Source of the DNA: Prorocentrum cordatum
Taxonomy: Eukaryota; Sar; Dinophyceae; Prorocentrales; Prorocentraceae
Length of the DNA: 64,000 nucleotides
Direction of reading: 5' to 3'
Assembly: GCA_963575745.1 (NCBI GenBank)
Contig: CAUYUJ010011170.1
Location: 355,001 to 419,000 of the forward strand
Made by a program: the position numbers and the translations under genes. Numbering within the stretch: position 1 is the stretch's first letter; each line of letters starts with the position of its first letter. The notes under the pieces were generated by a model that saw only the letters and a program-made list of their open reading frames with translations, searched no databases and was not told the DNA's origin. Shown one piece after another: positions 33,979-42,776 of the stretch.

Positions 33979-34975
33979 AAGACGCGACCCGGCACTGAAG
34001 CTCCTGCAGCTGGCCGGAAAGAAGGACGATCAGATCTGGAGCACAGCCATGACCAGGCTTCAGCCGTTCCTGAAAGCAATCGGGGTGGGCACCTCGATTG
34101 GGTCAGCTCCGGCGCCCGCGGGCGCAGGCTTGCCGGTGGCCGAGGAGTCCGCCTTGGCGAAGCAGCAGGCCGCGACAGACGCCCTGGCACGCCGGTCTGC
34201 CCAAACCGCCAGGGAGTTGGCCAAGCAGCAGGTTCTGATGGAGAATCGAACCAATTACTTGTCTGGCGTGGCGGATGGCGGGGCCGGCGGCGCCGACCCA
34301 GCAGGCCGTTCGTTTCGCGCCGACGGCAAAGGCGGCGGCAAGCAGGGCAAGCGTGCGCCAGGAGGGGATGGGGACATTTCCAACCGACAGGCCAACAAAC
34401 AGAAGTTTTGGCAGGGCGCGTCTACGCCAGGAAGGAGGCAAACCGAGGCGCCGGAAAGGGCGCCGGCAAGCGCTGAGGATGCGAGGCTGGAGACACTCGT
34501 GGTTCTGCGGGACCCCCAAGGGGCAGCTACGAGTGGGCCTACATCCCGCGCGATGGGGCGCCCGGTTGTGGAACAGCCTCAGACACCACGCGGCCAACGT
34601 TTTTTGATTCTAGACGATGGCTCTCCGGAGGTGTCGGCGGTGTTCAGAGCGAAGACTTTGGGCACTTGTTCAAGAATTCGTTTATGCAAAGGGGGGCGCG
34701 TCGTTTTTTTGCGTGGTGTCCCGTGGTACAACCATCAAATTTTGGACGGAAGGGTCAAGGCTCTCGTGGCTATCCTCCCTGTTCATTGGTTTTCACAGCG
34801 GGCGCTGCCAGGCCAGCGCTCGTGGTCATACGCGCGCGGGCTGCCTGGTCTGGACGCTGTCCAGGCGGAGCAGGTGTTGCTACAGAACCAGTTTGAACAG
34901 GCCCTGGTGCAGCTCCTGGAGGCATGCCAGGGAGTCACTGTGCCGTTCATGGTGACCACGTCACAAGAGTCATGA
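33941..34975 (+). CDS. Gag-like C-terminus and linker of the YR element
   Basis: 344 codons in the +2 phase, overlapping the end of the preceding ORF by 38 bases. Residues ~15-45 (DPALKLLQLAGKKDDQIW) complete the gag-like domain. Residues ~60-150 are Ala/Gln- and Gly/Lys-rich (GKGGGKQGKRAPGG), compatible with nucleic-acid binding. The remainder (GRVVFLRGVPWYNHQILDGR, ALVAILPVHWFSQRALPG) resembles the segment between gag and RT in related elements, but I cannot name a domain. The same phase is open again after one TGA (34973-34975). Confidence 0.5.
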   Translation: MNCCGGTGAQRAERRDPALKLLQLAGKKDDQIWSTAMTRLQPFLKAIGVGTSIGSAPAPAGAGLPVAEESALAKQQAATDALARRSAQTARELAKQQVLMENRTNYLSGVADGGAGGADPAGRSFRADGKGGGKQGKRAPGGDGDISNRQANKQKFWQGASTPGRRQTEAPERAPASAEDARLETLVVLRDPQGAATSGPTSRAMGRPVVEQPQTPRGQRFLILDDGSPEVSAVFRAKTLGTCSRIRLCKGGRVVFLRGVPWYNHQILDGRVKALVAILPVHWFSQRALPGQRSWSYARGLPGLDAVQAEQVLLQNQFEQALVQLLEACQGVTVPFMVTTSQES

Positions 34976-34984
34976 TTCTGGTAC

Positions 34985-35431
34985 TTGCCTGGCATGGCGC
35001 GCGCCTGGCGCGAGGGCGTTGGGCAGCTGAGTACGTTGCCGTACCCGCACGGCGCCGAGGGTCCGCTGATTGCTTACACCAATATCCCAAGGGCGAAATG
35101 GTTACCACAGGTGCAATTGCCATATTGCGATTTGACCGTCTTTATACAGTTGGTGTGGGACCTGTGGACACAGCCAGATTTTCGAGCAGACCCTGGGAGG
35201 CTGGGTGGTGAGGCTGTCAGCGTCCCAGTCTCCATGCTTCGCCAGATGCGGTGCCAAACCGACGACGATGGCGACATGGTCTGTGACGGGCTGGATGCGT
35301 CGGACGTCGGGCAACCGACCGTCCGTGCCAGAAGGCTTAGGCGCGCCAAAGGGGTTGTCTCCGAAGGAGCATATCCAATTCGCCGCAACCGTCACACACC
35401 CTTTCGCGACGGCAGAGCCGAGCATGGATGA
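34985..35431 (+). pseudogene. Pre-RT segment of the YR element
   Basis: 148 codons in the same phase as the preceding ORF, separated from it only by a TGA. The first half (GVGQLSTLPYPHGAEGPLIA, LTVFIQLVWDLWTQPDFR) reads naturally. From about 35340 the homologous reading moves to the third phase (GLSPKEHIQFA), so this ORF's tail is out of phase. No catalytic motif is present. Confidence 0.5.
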
Positions 35432-36389
35432 TGATCTTCGGGCTGCAATGCAAAACGTGGCGACGCGCTCGCCGGAGACGCTGGGCGCGCACCGCTGGGA
35501 TACTCTGCGATGGCTTTTGAAGCTCGCGGTGGACCTGCAGCCGGAGCGAGCGCAGTGGTCTTCGTCGCGCCGGGGCGACATGCAGAAAGTGGTGCAGCCG
35601 TTGCACGGCCCGCTTTTCAAGTTCTTTGTATCGTATCTGAAGGGGCCCGATGAGGCTTTGGCGCGCGACCTTGACCATGGATTAGCGTACGCGGGCATAT
35701 TCCCGAAGGCATATTATAGCTCCAAGCCGCTGTCCAGGCCGCAGCACCACGTGTCAATTGATATTCTGCGTTCGCACAAGCACGAGATAAACCAGCAGAC
35801 TCCGGCTGCGCTCAGGGATTTACCGCACGCGGAAGATATCATGGCAGAGGTCCAGGAAGACGTCGATATTGGAGCAATGACGCCATCTGAGCCACTTTTG
35901 CCGTCTCACGCCCGGGATTATCTTCTCACCAGGAGAATTCCCGTGCGAGAGGAGCGGAATGGAGAGTGGAAGACAAGGGTGGCCGACCATGGCACGGAAA
36001 GCGCGGTCAACCTGGCCACAGGGATGGGCGACGCAACTCGCCATGACACCGTTGACCTCATGGTCGAGATCATGCGTTCATTTATCCGTCGACAGGTTCC
36101 TTTCAAGAGTTGGAAGCGCGATGTGAAACGAGCTTTCAGGCGCTTTCCGATTCGGGGCTCTCACAGTGACCTCGCTGGCTCAGTGTGGGCGTGCAATGGC
36201 CAGCCGTGGTTCTCTCGCCACGTGGGAATGCCGTTCGGCCCGACGAGTGCCGGGGCCAGTTGGCATCGCGGCTCAAACACTGTCATGGCGGCCATGAGAA
36301 CACTGCTGCGCATCGCCGCGGGCCGCTACGTAGTTGACATCTTCGGCGCTGACGCAGTGGACTGTCCAGTTGACGGGTGCAGCTGTTAG
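35205..36389 (+). pseudogene. Reverse transcriptase (fingers/palm) of the YR element, catalytic Asp lost
   Basis: RNA-directed DNA polymerase module. Meaningful sequence starts near 35340. LTRRIPVREERNGEWKTR and ADHGTESAVN form the RT entry typical of dinoflagellate DIRS-order RTs. SWKRDVKRAFRRFPI is motif A with its Asp. GMPFGPTSAGASWHR corresponds to motif B. Motif C reads GRYVVDIFGAD where Y-V-D-D is expected: the first catalytic Asp is Val (GTT at 36334-36336). The frame stops at 36387-36389, about 60 bases before an inserted foldback element. The rest of the RT (thumb) resumes at 37590. Confidence 0.75.
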
Positions 36390-36451
36390 CACGACGCCGT
36401 GATGATGTCAAATATTGACAGAGCGTGGTTCTACCGCTGTGCGGAAAAAAC

Positions 36452-37420
36452 GGGGGGGTCACTACCGGTTCGAACCCCCCCCCCCCCCCCCACGCACCGC
36501 GAGCAAACGACTCCCGGCCCCTACCACCGCTCGCATCACATCCCCCACTGTTGTTCCCAGCATGGGGGGGGGTCACTGCCGGTTCGAACCCCCCCCCTTC
36601 GAAAACCGAGTGGGGGCGCGGACAGTGGCGGGGGCGGTGTTGGCGGGGACAGTGGTGAGGGGGCAGCGGGGCAGTGGTGGGGGCAGTGGGGGGACAGTGG
36701 GACAGTGGTGGGGACGGTAGTGGCGGGGACAGTGGTGGGGACAATGGTGGGAACAGGGGGGACAGAGGACAGTGGTGGGAACGGTGGTGGTGGGGAAAGT
36801 GGCGTGGGGACAGTGGGAATGAGGTGGAAACGCTGGGACAGTGGAGGGTGCAATGGTGGTGGGGGCACTGGTGAAGGCGGTGGTGAGGACGGCGGTGGGA
36901 CAATGGGACAGAGGTACAGCGGGGACAGTGGTGGGGGCAGTGGGGACAGTGGTGGAAACAGTGGGGCAGCTCAGTGGGGCAGCGGCGGAGTCAGTGGGAC
37001 AGTGGGGACAGTGGGGATAGGCAGTGGTTGGGTCCGTGGAGACAGTGGGGAGAGTGGAGCCGTGGTGGGAACAGTTGTGGGAACAGTGGGACAGTGCGAC
37101 AGTGGTGGGGTCATTGGGGGGACAGTAGGGGCGGTGGTGAAACCGCGGGGACAGGTGGTGGTGAGGGACAGTGGTGCTGGAACAACAGTGGGGGTGTGAC
37201 TGCGAGCGGTGGATTAGGAGGCCCCAGGGAGTTCGCTTGCTCGCGGTGCGTGGGGGGGGGGGGGGGTCGAACCGGTAGTGACCCCTCTCGGTTTTGTTGG
37301 GGGGGGGGGGGGTCCAACCGGCATGTGACCCCCTTCGGTTTTCGATCCGGAAGGGGGGGGGGGCTCGAAACGGTATAGTGACCCAAGCCCCCCTCCCTCC
37401 CTCGGTTTTCCGAGGGGGCG
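36452..37420. mobile_element. Foldback element inserted in the RT
   Basis: Left arm 36452-36555 and right arm 37181-37284 are imperfect reverse complements over about 100 bp. Both contain GGGTCACTACCGGTTCGA, a C/G run, CACGCACCGCGAGCAA and CACTGTTGTT on the left arm or its complement. Extra diverged copies of the outer segment lie at 36569-36610 and, inverted, at 37310-37345 and 37362-37410. Between the arms is a minisatellite of GGGGACAGTGG units. No transposase is encoded. The element separates RT motif C from the RT thumb. The arms carry GGTTCGAACC, which matches a Pol III B-box, but no tRNA can be folded. Confidence 0.75.
36610..37180 (+). repeat. GGGGACAGTGG minisatellite
   Basis: Tandem GGGGACAGTGGTGG-like units of about 9-12 bases with variable GGGGCAGTGG and GGGAACAGTGG versions, filling the interior of the foldback element. 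Confidence 0.95.
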
Positions 37421-37589
37421 GGGGGGGGGGGGTGGGGGAGGGGGGGGGGGTGTTGCCGAGAGGGAGGGGGGGGGGGGGGAGGGGTTCCGGAGGGGGAGGG
37501 GGGGGGGGATTTCGAGGGGCGGGGGTGGGGGAACCCCCGGGTTCCGGAGGAACAGGTTGGCAATTTTCCACAGTAAAGCGGCGGTGGAT

Positions 37590-38609
37590 CACGCTCTCTC
37601 CAATATTTGGATTGCCTCTGGACCCTGCCAAGAGCGTCGAATTCGTTGAGTCGATGGCCTTTTTTTGGGCGTCTTGGTCACTCCTGATCCCACGGCGGGG
37701 AGAGTGCGCGTGCAAATCGACGAGGCTAAAGCGCGCAAGTGGTCTTTGGTTGTTGAACAGATCCTTGCAAGCAATCGTTGCACGCTGTCTGAAAGCAGCA
37801 GGATGGCTGGCCGGCTGAGTTTCACGTGCCGCACTGCTGCTGATAAAGTGGGCAGGGCGGACATCGCGCCTTTCCATGCCCAGCAGCATGACCCGCTGCC
37901 AGATTTCTGAATAAGTCGGCGCTTTCGCCGCGCTGCCGCGTGGTGGCTCACGTACTTACGAGTGCGGCCGCCAGCGGTGCGCGGCACCACCCCAGCCTCG
38001 CGGACATCTGCAGTTCTGTGGACGGACGCTGCTGGCGTCAGCCGTGGCCTTTCTGGCGCATTGAGGATCGGAACGTCCTTTTGGTACACCCCCACGGTGG
38101 CGCCTGGCTGGCTCTTGTCACAGTTCCTCTACCGCGAGGACCACCAGATCGGAGGACAGGAAATGCTAGCGCCTGTCTTCTCCATGCACTCCTTTTAGCA
38201 CCTTCTGCGCGGAGCGCTGGTGCTGGCGCGCAATGACAGCGATGGTGTTAGGGCTTCCACCGCGCGCGGTGCATCCAGAGCCCCCGAAGTGGCGTCTCTG
38301 GTAGGCGGTCTGTGGAGCTTGTGTGCTGAGCAGCAGATCGGCCCGTGCGCGGCGCGCGTGGAGAGCAAGGCGAATGTCGCAGACGCGCCGTCGCGAGGCG
38401 ACTCTTCGCTGATGCGCGAACTTGGCGCAACTTTCGTCGCACCGGAGCTGCCGGAGTGGGCGCTGAACGTCTGGGCAGGCCCGCGCCCTGGGAGAAACGC
38501 CGAGGCGACCGCGGGGCTCAGAAGGCCCGTGGTGTCATCGCCATCGTTGTCTGTATCGCATTGTCTTGTCATAATCAATGCCATTGTTCTTCCGCTCTCC
38601 GCAGGATGA
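37590..38609 (+). pseudogene. RT thumb and RNase H of the YR element
   Basis: LVTPDPTAGRVRVQIDEAKA (about 37675-37735) and SRMAGRLSFTCRTAADKVGR correspond to the RT thumb and connection. In the same phase the RNase H follows: VLWTDAAGVSRGLSG carries the first Asp (about 38019), GGQEMLAPVFSM the Glu (about 38160), ARNDSDGVRAS the next acidic residues (about 38235), and RVESKANVADAPSRGD the terminal NxADxPSR motif (about 38360-38405). Two in-phase stops interrupt it: TGA at 37908-37910 and TAG at 38196-38198, the latter where Gln is expected. RNase H would degrade the RNA strand during reverse transcription. Reading after about 38460 is unassigned. Confidence 0.7.
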
Positions 38610-38620
38610 TCTCCCATAGA

Positions 38621-38695
38621 GCCCCTCGTCGTCGTCGTCGTCGTCGTCGTCGTCCTCCCCCTCCTCCTCCCCCCCCCCCCCCTCGCGTCGTCGAC
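38621..38695. repeat. (GTC)n with C-rich tract
   Basis: Pure GTC trinucleotides (about 38625-38655), then TCCTCCTCC and a C14 run. Confidence 0.9.
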
Positions 38696-39194
38696 GCGGG
38701 CGCAAGACGGCCCGTCGGCCATCGCGAAGATTCCCGCGGCTTCGACGCGCGCGGGCGCGGGGTGCTGAGGGGGGGCGAGGCCGGCGCCGGGGAGGGGGCG
38801 CGATTTGATGGCCTGGCGGGCACAAAAGATTAGAACCGAAGCGCGCGCGCTTTCTTGTGGGACGGAGCTTGCCCCAGACAGCATTCTGGCCGTGCCGGCC
38901 CATCCATTGTTTCGGCGCGCCGGCTCGTCCAAAAAAAGGGATGCCGCCGCGCTGTCTCGTGGTGTAAAAGCATGAGTAGGTTAGCTACTGCCGAAGATCG
39001 AACCAGTTACGTCGGACGCTAACGATGCCGCGTTCACGGCTTGGCGCTGGGTTGGCGTGCGCGCGCGCAACGACGCCCGCGTCGCGCACGAACGCATGCG
39101 CGCGCAATGGGATACACAGGAGGAGATGGATGACGTCGATCCTCCACGGCCTGGGTCATCTTCCCCCTCATCCTCCTCCTGCTCGTCCTCGCTT

Positions 39195-39850
39195 TAGGCC
39201 CCAGCAGTCCACAACTAAGTGTGGCTGATTGTCTGCCTGGCCCGTGCCGTTGGGGAGTTACGAGGGTGTGAGTCGCCCTTGGAGGGGGGGCCCAAAAATC
39301 TACATCGCTCGTGTCGGCACTTGGGGGGGCGGATGGCGTCAACGGCTCACGGCCGGCGCCCAGTTTCTCCCCCCCCCCCGATCGTTCACTGGTGGATTAG
39401 GGCCCCAGCAGGCCACATCAAGGCGTGGCTCATTTTATGCTTGGCCAGTTCCGCTGCGAATTCAAGAGGACACGAGTGGCCCCGAATCGCACGTAGCCGA
39501 AACGTCAAATTGTCGTTGATGCACGCTCGTCGGCACGCGGGGATATGTCTTTCATCCCTCTTCCTCCTCCTCCGGCGCGTAATCGTCGTTCCCAGGTGGT
39601 TGGGGCCCCGGCAGGCCACGACAAAGTGTGTCTCATTTCTGCCTGGCCAATTCCGCTGGGGAGCGCTCCGGTAGAGTGAATTGCAAATGGAGTTGAGAGG
39701 ATGGAAGAAGAGAGTACCGGCACGTAATCCTCGTTCCCAGATGGGTTAGGGCCCCGGCAGGCCACGACAAAGTGCGGCTCATTTCTGCCTGGCCAATTCC
39801 GCTGGGGAGCGCTCCGGTAGAGTGAATTGCAAATGGAAAAGGGATGGGGG
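39195..39850 (+). repeat. Tandem repeat inside the YR element, four copies
   Basis: TAGGGCCCC(A/G)GCAGGCCAC followed by GTGGCTCATTTCTGCCTGG and CCAATTCCGCTGGGGAG recurs with starts near 39195, 39398, 39600 and 39747 (periods about 203, 202 and 147). The last two units are nearly identical over more than 110 bp, including GCGCTCCGGTAGAGTGAATT. The region lies between RNase H and recombinase and appears non-coding. Confidence 0.85.
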
Positions 39851-40152
39851 AAGAGAGCACGGATGGCAACCCAGTGTCCTCAGAAGCAATGGGACGGCAC
39901 TCCCAAGAACACGTTATTCTCACAGCCCTTGTCCGTCGCCATTTGCGGTTCAATCGACGGCTCGGCGCAGCCCCATGCGGAGTCTTAGGCGCGCGCCACT
40001 TCGGCCATGACGGAGAGCGCGTGTGCTAGGTATCTCCGGCTGCGGGATCGGTTAGTTGAGCCGTTTGCTTTGGGCCGCGCTGGCCCGACTGAGGCGGCGC
40101 TGCGCGCGCTGACCCAGACAAGCCCGACAAAGGAAGCGATTCTGTATCAGGT

Positions 40153-41185
40153 TTGCCTTATTCACTGAAATATGGTTCGTTCATCGAGTTCCTTCCCTCC
40201 ACTAGCCGCGCGTTGGCCGCTGCTTGCGTGACCAAGTGGAGTAGATTGTTTCCAGATGTCGTGAATCACGGTTCGCATGGGCCGCAAGTTCGGAAACCGT
40301 TGGCGGGGCTGGATGGCGTGAGTTTTCTCCGGCGCGTGACGGCTTTCGCTGTCTGGCTTCAGCGGCTTGACGGGGTGGCATGCGACGTGGAGGCCACGGT
40401 TATCCGCGGGGTGGCGGCTCGTTTGGTATCCAACCGCATTTTGTCTTGGGAACTGCTTGATTCTGCGACGCCGGAGGAGGCTGAGATGTTCGGCGCCACG
40501 GCGATGGAAAAATCGCTCTTGCGCCGGGCTGCATTGGCAGCCACGAGTCGCGGAGCGGTGGAACGCACTGTGGAAGGCGACGTCGTCGCCCGTTACCAGG
40601 GCCCAGATGTGTTGAATGCTGCCCAGACGGCGTCGTCGTCGTCGTCGTTGTCAGGGCCCCGGGTGGCGCGGTCAGAGAGGTCGGCCAGCGCTGTCGCAGA
40701 TGGTCTAGCAGAGCAGCGGATGAAAAATGCGGAAGATCACTGGGAGCACGTGCTAGCTCAGCAAGGTTGCGGGCAGTTACACGACGCGCCGCCCAGGCTT
40801 TCGATTTCAACGATGGCGGCAGCGGTGAACAGCGGGAGCGATGCTCGTGATCCGCTGATGGCGCGGGCAAGGCTGCTTCAGCTTGAGACTCGCAGGAAGT
40901 CCTTCGCCTCTGTGGCGAGTGGCCTGCGTTGCTGGCACGCGCTTGCAACGGAAATTCTTAAGTACCCTGCCGATAACATTCTACCTCCAGCCAGCGCGGC
41001 TCACGTCCTCATGTTCGTTGCCATTTTTCGCTGCGCAGGCGCGGCGGAAAATTAAATTGGCCACATTCGATGGGCGTGCCTTACGTGGTCTCTATCATTG
41101 GACATGGGACCAGGCGGAGGTACGCCAACCGATTCAAGGCTTGGCCAAGCAGTCAATACGTGTCCACGGGGGCACTTTCCCCTAG
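40153..41185 (+). pseudogene. Tyrosine recombinase of the YR element, N-terminal part, interrupted
   Basis: Residues from 40153 (FIEFLPSTSRALAAACVTKW) onward are open for 300 codons. Helical Ala-rich sequence near 40440-40560 is followed by the SAM-like core-binding region (RARLLQLETRRKSFASVASGLRCWH, about 40860-40935; ILPPASAAHVLMFVAIFRCAG). At 41053 a TAA replaces an expected Tyr or similar codon (AEN-stop-IGHIRWACL). The homologous frame then shifts near 41080-41095 to LYHWTWDQAEVRQPIQGLAK, which itself ends in TAG at 41183. These are visible disabling changes. The function in an intact copy would be integration of the circular DNA form. Confidence 0.65.
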
Positions 41186-41191
41186 AGGTGG

Positions 41192-41824
41192 TTGTTGACG
41201 CAAAAAACAATGGGTCACATGTGTCGCGTAGCTGCAGAGCTGGTCTCGGAGCCCTGGTTGGTATTATCCTTTATCTGCTGGGAGTTCCTGTTGAGAGTGC
41301 AATCGGAAGGCATCGATTTGCAGGTGGGCACGGCGGAGGACGCGTTGCAGCTCCCGCATGGCAGACACCCCGCGGTCGTGATTCAGGGAAAAACCTTGAT
41401 CATCCGCCTGCGCCGCCGGAAGCACAGACCGAGTGGTTCCGTCCTCCGCAGATCGTGCCGTTGCGACTGCGTGGGCAGGCAGAGTTGCGTCGCGTGCGTG
41501 CACCGGGCCTGGCGCGGCAAGTTCGCGCCTGCAGATGGTAGTCGAACATATGCGGGCACTTCCTCGCAGTTCAGACATAAGTTGCGCCACTTGCTCAATG
41601 CTTTGGGGTATCCCCATGCCCATTCGTACACGTTGAAGGCGTTCCGGGCTGGGAAAGCAACTGAGCTGGCGCAGAGCGGGGCGAGCTGGCAGCAACTTCA
41701 GTCGGCGGGCGAGTGGCGCGGCATGAGCTCGTTGTCTTATGTTGACGCGCAGAAGCTGGATGATCGGGCGTTCTTCGAGTCACTACTCAATGCCAGCAGC
41801 GATGAGGAGCCGGACGGCCCTTGA
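41192..41824 (+). pseudogene. Tyrosine recombinase of the YR element, catalytic domain
   Basis: In the same phase as the piece ending at 41185, separated from it only by that stop. It carries the box-A Arg in WEFLLRVQSEGIDL (about 41279-41320). HRPSGSVLRRSCRCDC and a Cys-rich strand region follow. The box-II region YTLKAFRAGKATELAQSG holds the second Arg (with Lys in the usual His position). GEWRGMSSLSYVD holds the Trp and the candidate nucleophile Tyr (about 41710-41742). Order and spacing fit DIRS/Ngaro recombinases. The catalytic residues are intact even though the ORF is cut upstream. It stops 184 bases before repeat B1. Confidence 0.75.
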
Positions 41825-42007
41825 AGGGAGCTTGTATGACACTGAGACCACGTGCTGCGCCACGTGGATTCAATTTTCCCGAAAGAGCAGGCGCCGCGAC
41901 GTCAGCGCCACGTTGCGCGTGGCTGCGCGTCGCCAAGGCGCTGCTTGGAAAACGGCCCGTGGCCCCGGATCGCAGATGAGCAGCGTTGGGCAGGCGGCGT
42001 TGGGGGT

Positions 42008-42110
42008 TTCGTGCGCCGCGGTCGTGGCGCGGACAAAGTACCCGTGCGTTTGGATGCCCAAAGATGCGCATTGTCCCTCTCGGGACAGGGGGGTGGGAAT
42101 GTAAGTTGTG
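42008..42110 (+). repeat. Split direct repeat B1
   Basis: 103 bp from TTCGTGCGCCGCGGTCGTGG to GGGAATGTAAGTTGTG. It matches B2 with six substitutions by eye. It adjoins A2 through a shared TGTG. Confidence 0.92.
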
Positions 42111-42421
42111 TGAACCGACCGATAACACGCCATGAGCAGATCGGTCGGTAGCACAATGTCATTCAGCAGCCGCCTCTGCGCATCGTCGCAGGCCGACGGA
42201 AGATCATAGCAGAGTTGGGGATTGATTGCGCGTGTATTTCCCCTCCTTCCCCCATTATCCTATCTCGCCCCTCGCAGCGAAAGCGGGTAGCAAGCCAGGG
42301 GATCAGGGGATAGCAGACCAGGGGATTCATGAATGCACGTTGCGCCTCCCTCTTCACTCGACCTCCTCCGTGACCATTCGGGCCCAAACATTTCCAGCTC
42401 TTCTGCTTCCCCCATTTCTGA
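42107..42421 (+). repeat. Split direct repeat A2
   Basis: 315-bp copy of A1. The B1/A2 junction reads GTAAGT-TGTG-TGAACC, which is what joining the element's 3' end to its 5' end in a circle would give. Confidence 0.92.
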
Positions 42422-42541
42422 CACCCTCCCTCGCCCTCTGCGGGGCCGGTCTTCACCGGGTGGGAAGGGCCGCGTTGTCCGTTTTGCAAGTGCTTTCTGG
42501 GTGGGCCGCTGGTTGGCACGATGTATCCGAGACAGGGGGCG

Positions 42542-42644
42542 TTCGTGTGCCGCGGTCGTGGCGCGGACAAAGTACCCGCGTGTTTGGATGCCTCAAGATG
42601 CGCATTGCCCCTCTCGGGACAGGGGGGTGGGAATGTAAGTTGTG
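42542..42644 (+). repeat. Split direct repeat B2 (3' end of the YR element)
   Basis: 103 bp ending GTAAGTTGTG, followed directly by host repeat sequence GGTTTTGAGGCCCC. A 120-bp spacer (42422-42541) separates it from A2. Confidence 0.92.
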
Positions 42645-42776
42645 GGTTTTGAGGCCCCGAAGGGGCCCTCCACCTTTGGGTCGACGGAAGTGGCGCGACT
42701 CCGGGGGGGGTAGGGGGGAGACATGCTTCCGCTCCGCTGCGCGACCTGCCTCCGGCAACACGCCACTTTTGGACGT
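42645..42776 (+). repeat. CTTGG-family repeat copy 5, right part
   Basis: GGTTTTGAGGCCCCGAAGGGG, CCTCCACCTTTGGGTCGACG and GCGCGACTCCGGGGGG complete the tail interrupted at 32707. Confidence 0.88.

Larger units (their letters stand above)
32708..42644 (+). mobile_element. Tyrosine-recombinase retrotransposon (PAT/Ngaro-like), full length, defective
   Basis: A 9.9-kb element bounded by split direct repeats in the order A1 (32708) ... B1-A2-B2 (42008-42644), the arrangement described for PAT and Ngaro groups of DIRS-order elements. Internal modules in order are gag-like (33052-about 34480), a linker region, RT (about 35340-36389, resuming 37590), RNase H (to about 38450), non-coding tandem repeats, and tyrosine recombinase (40153-41824). 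There is no LTR and no integrase. No target duplication is visible: the flanks join as ...CATAGGTGTTT and GGTTTTGAGGCC, as expected for recombinase-mediated insertion. Numerous frameshifts, stops and a lost RT catalytic Asp make this copy inactive. Confidence 0.88.

Noticed and set aside
36466-36600. Possible tRNA-derived SINE from the GGTTCGAACC words
   Set aside because: No A-box at a suitable distance, and the words belong to inverted arms of a foldback element.
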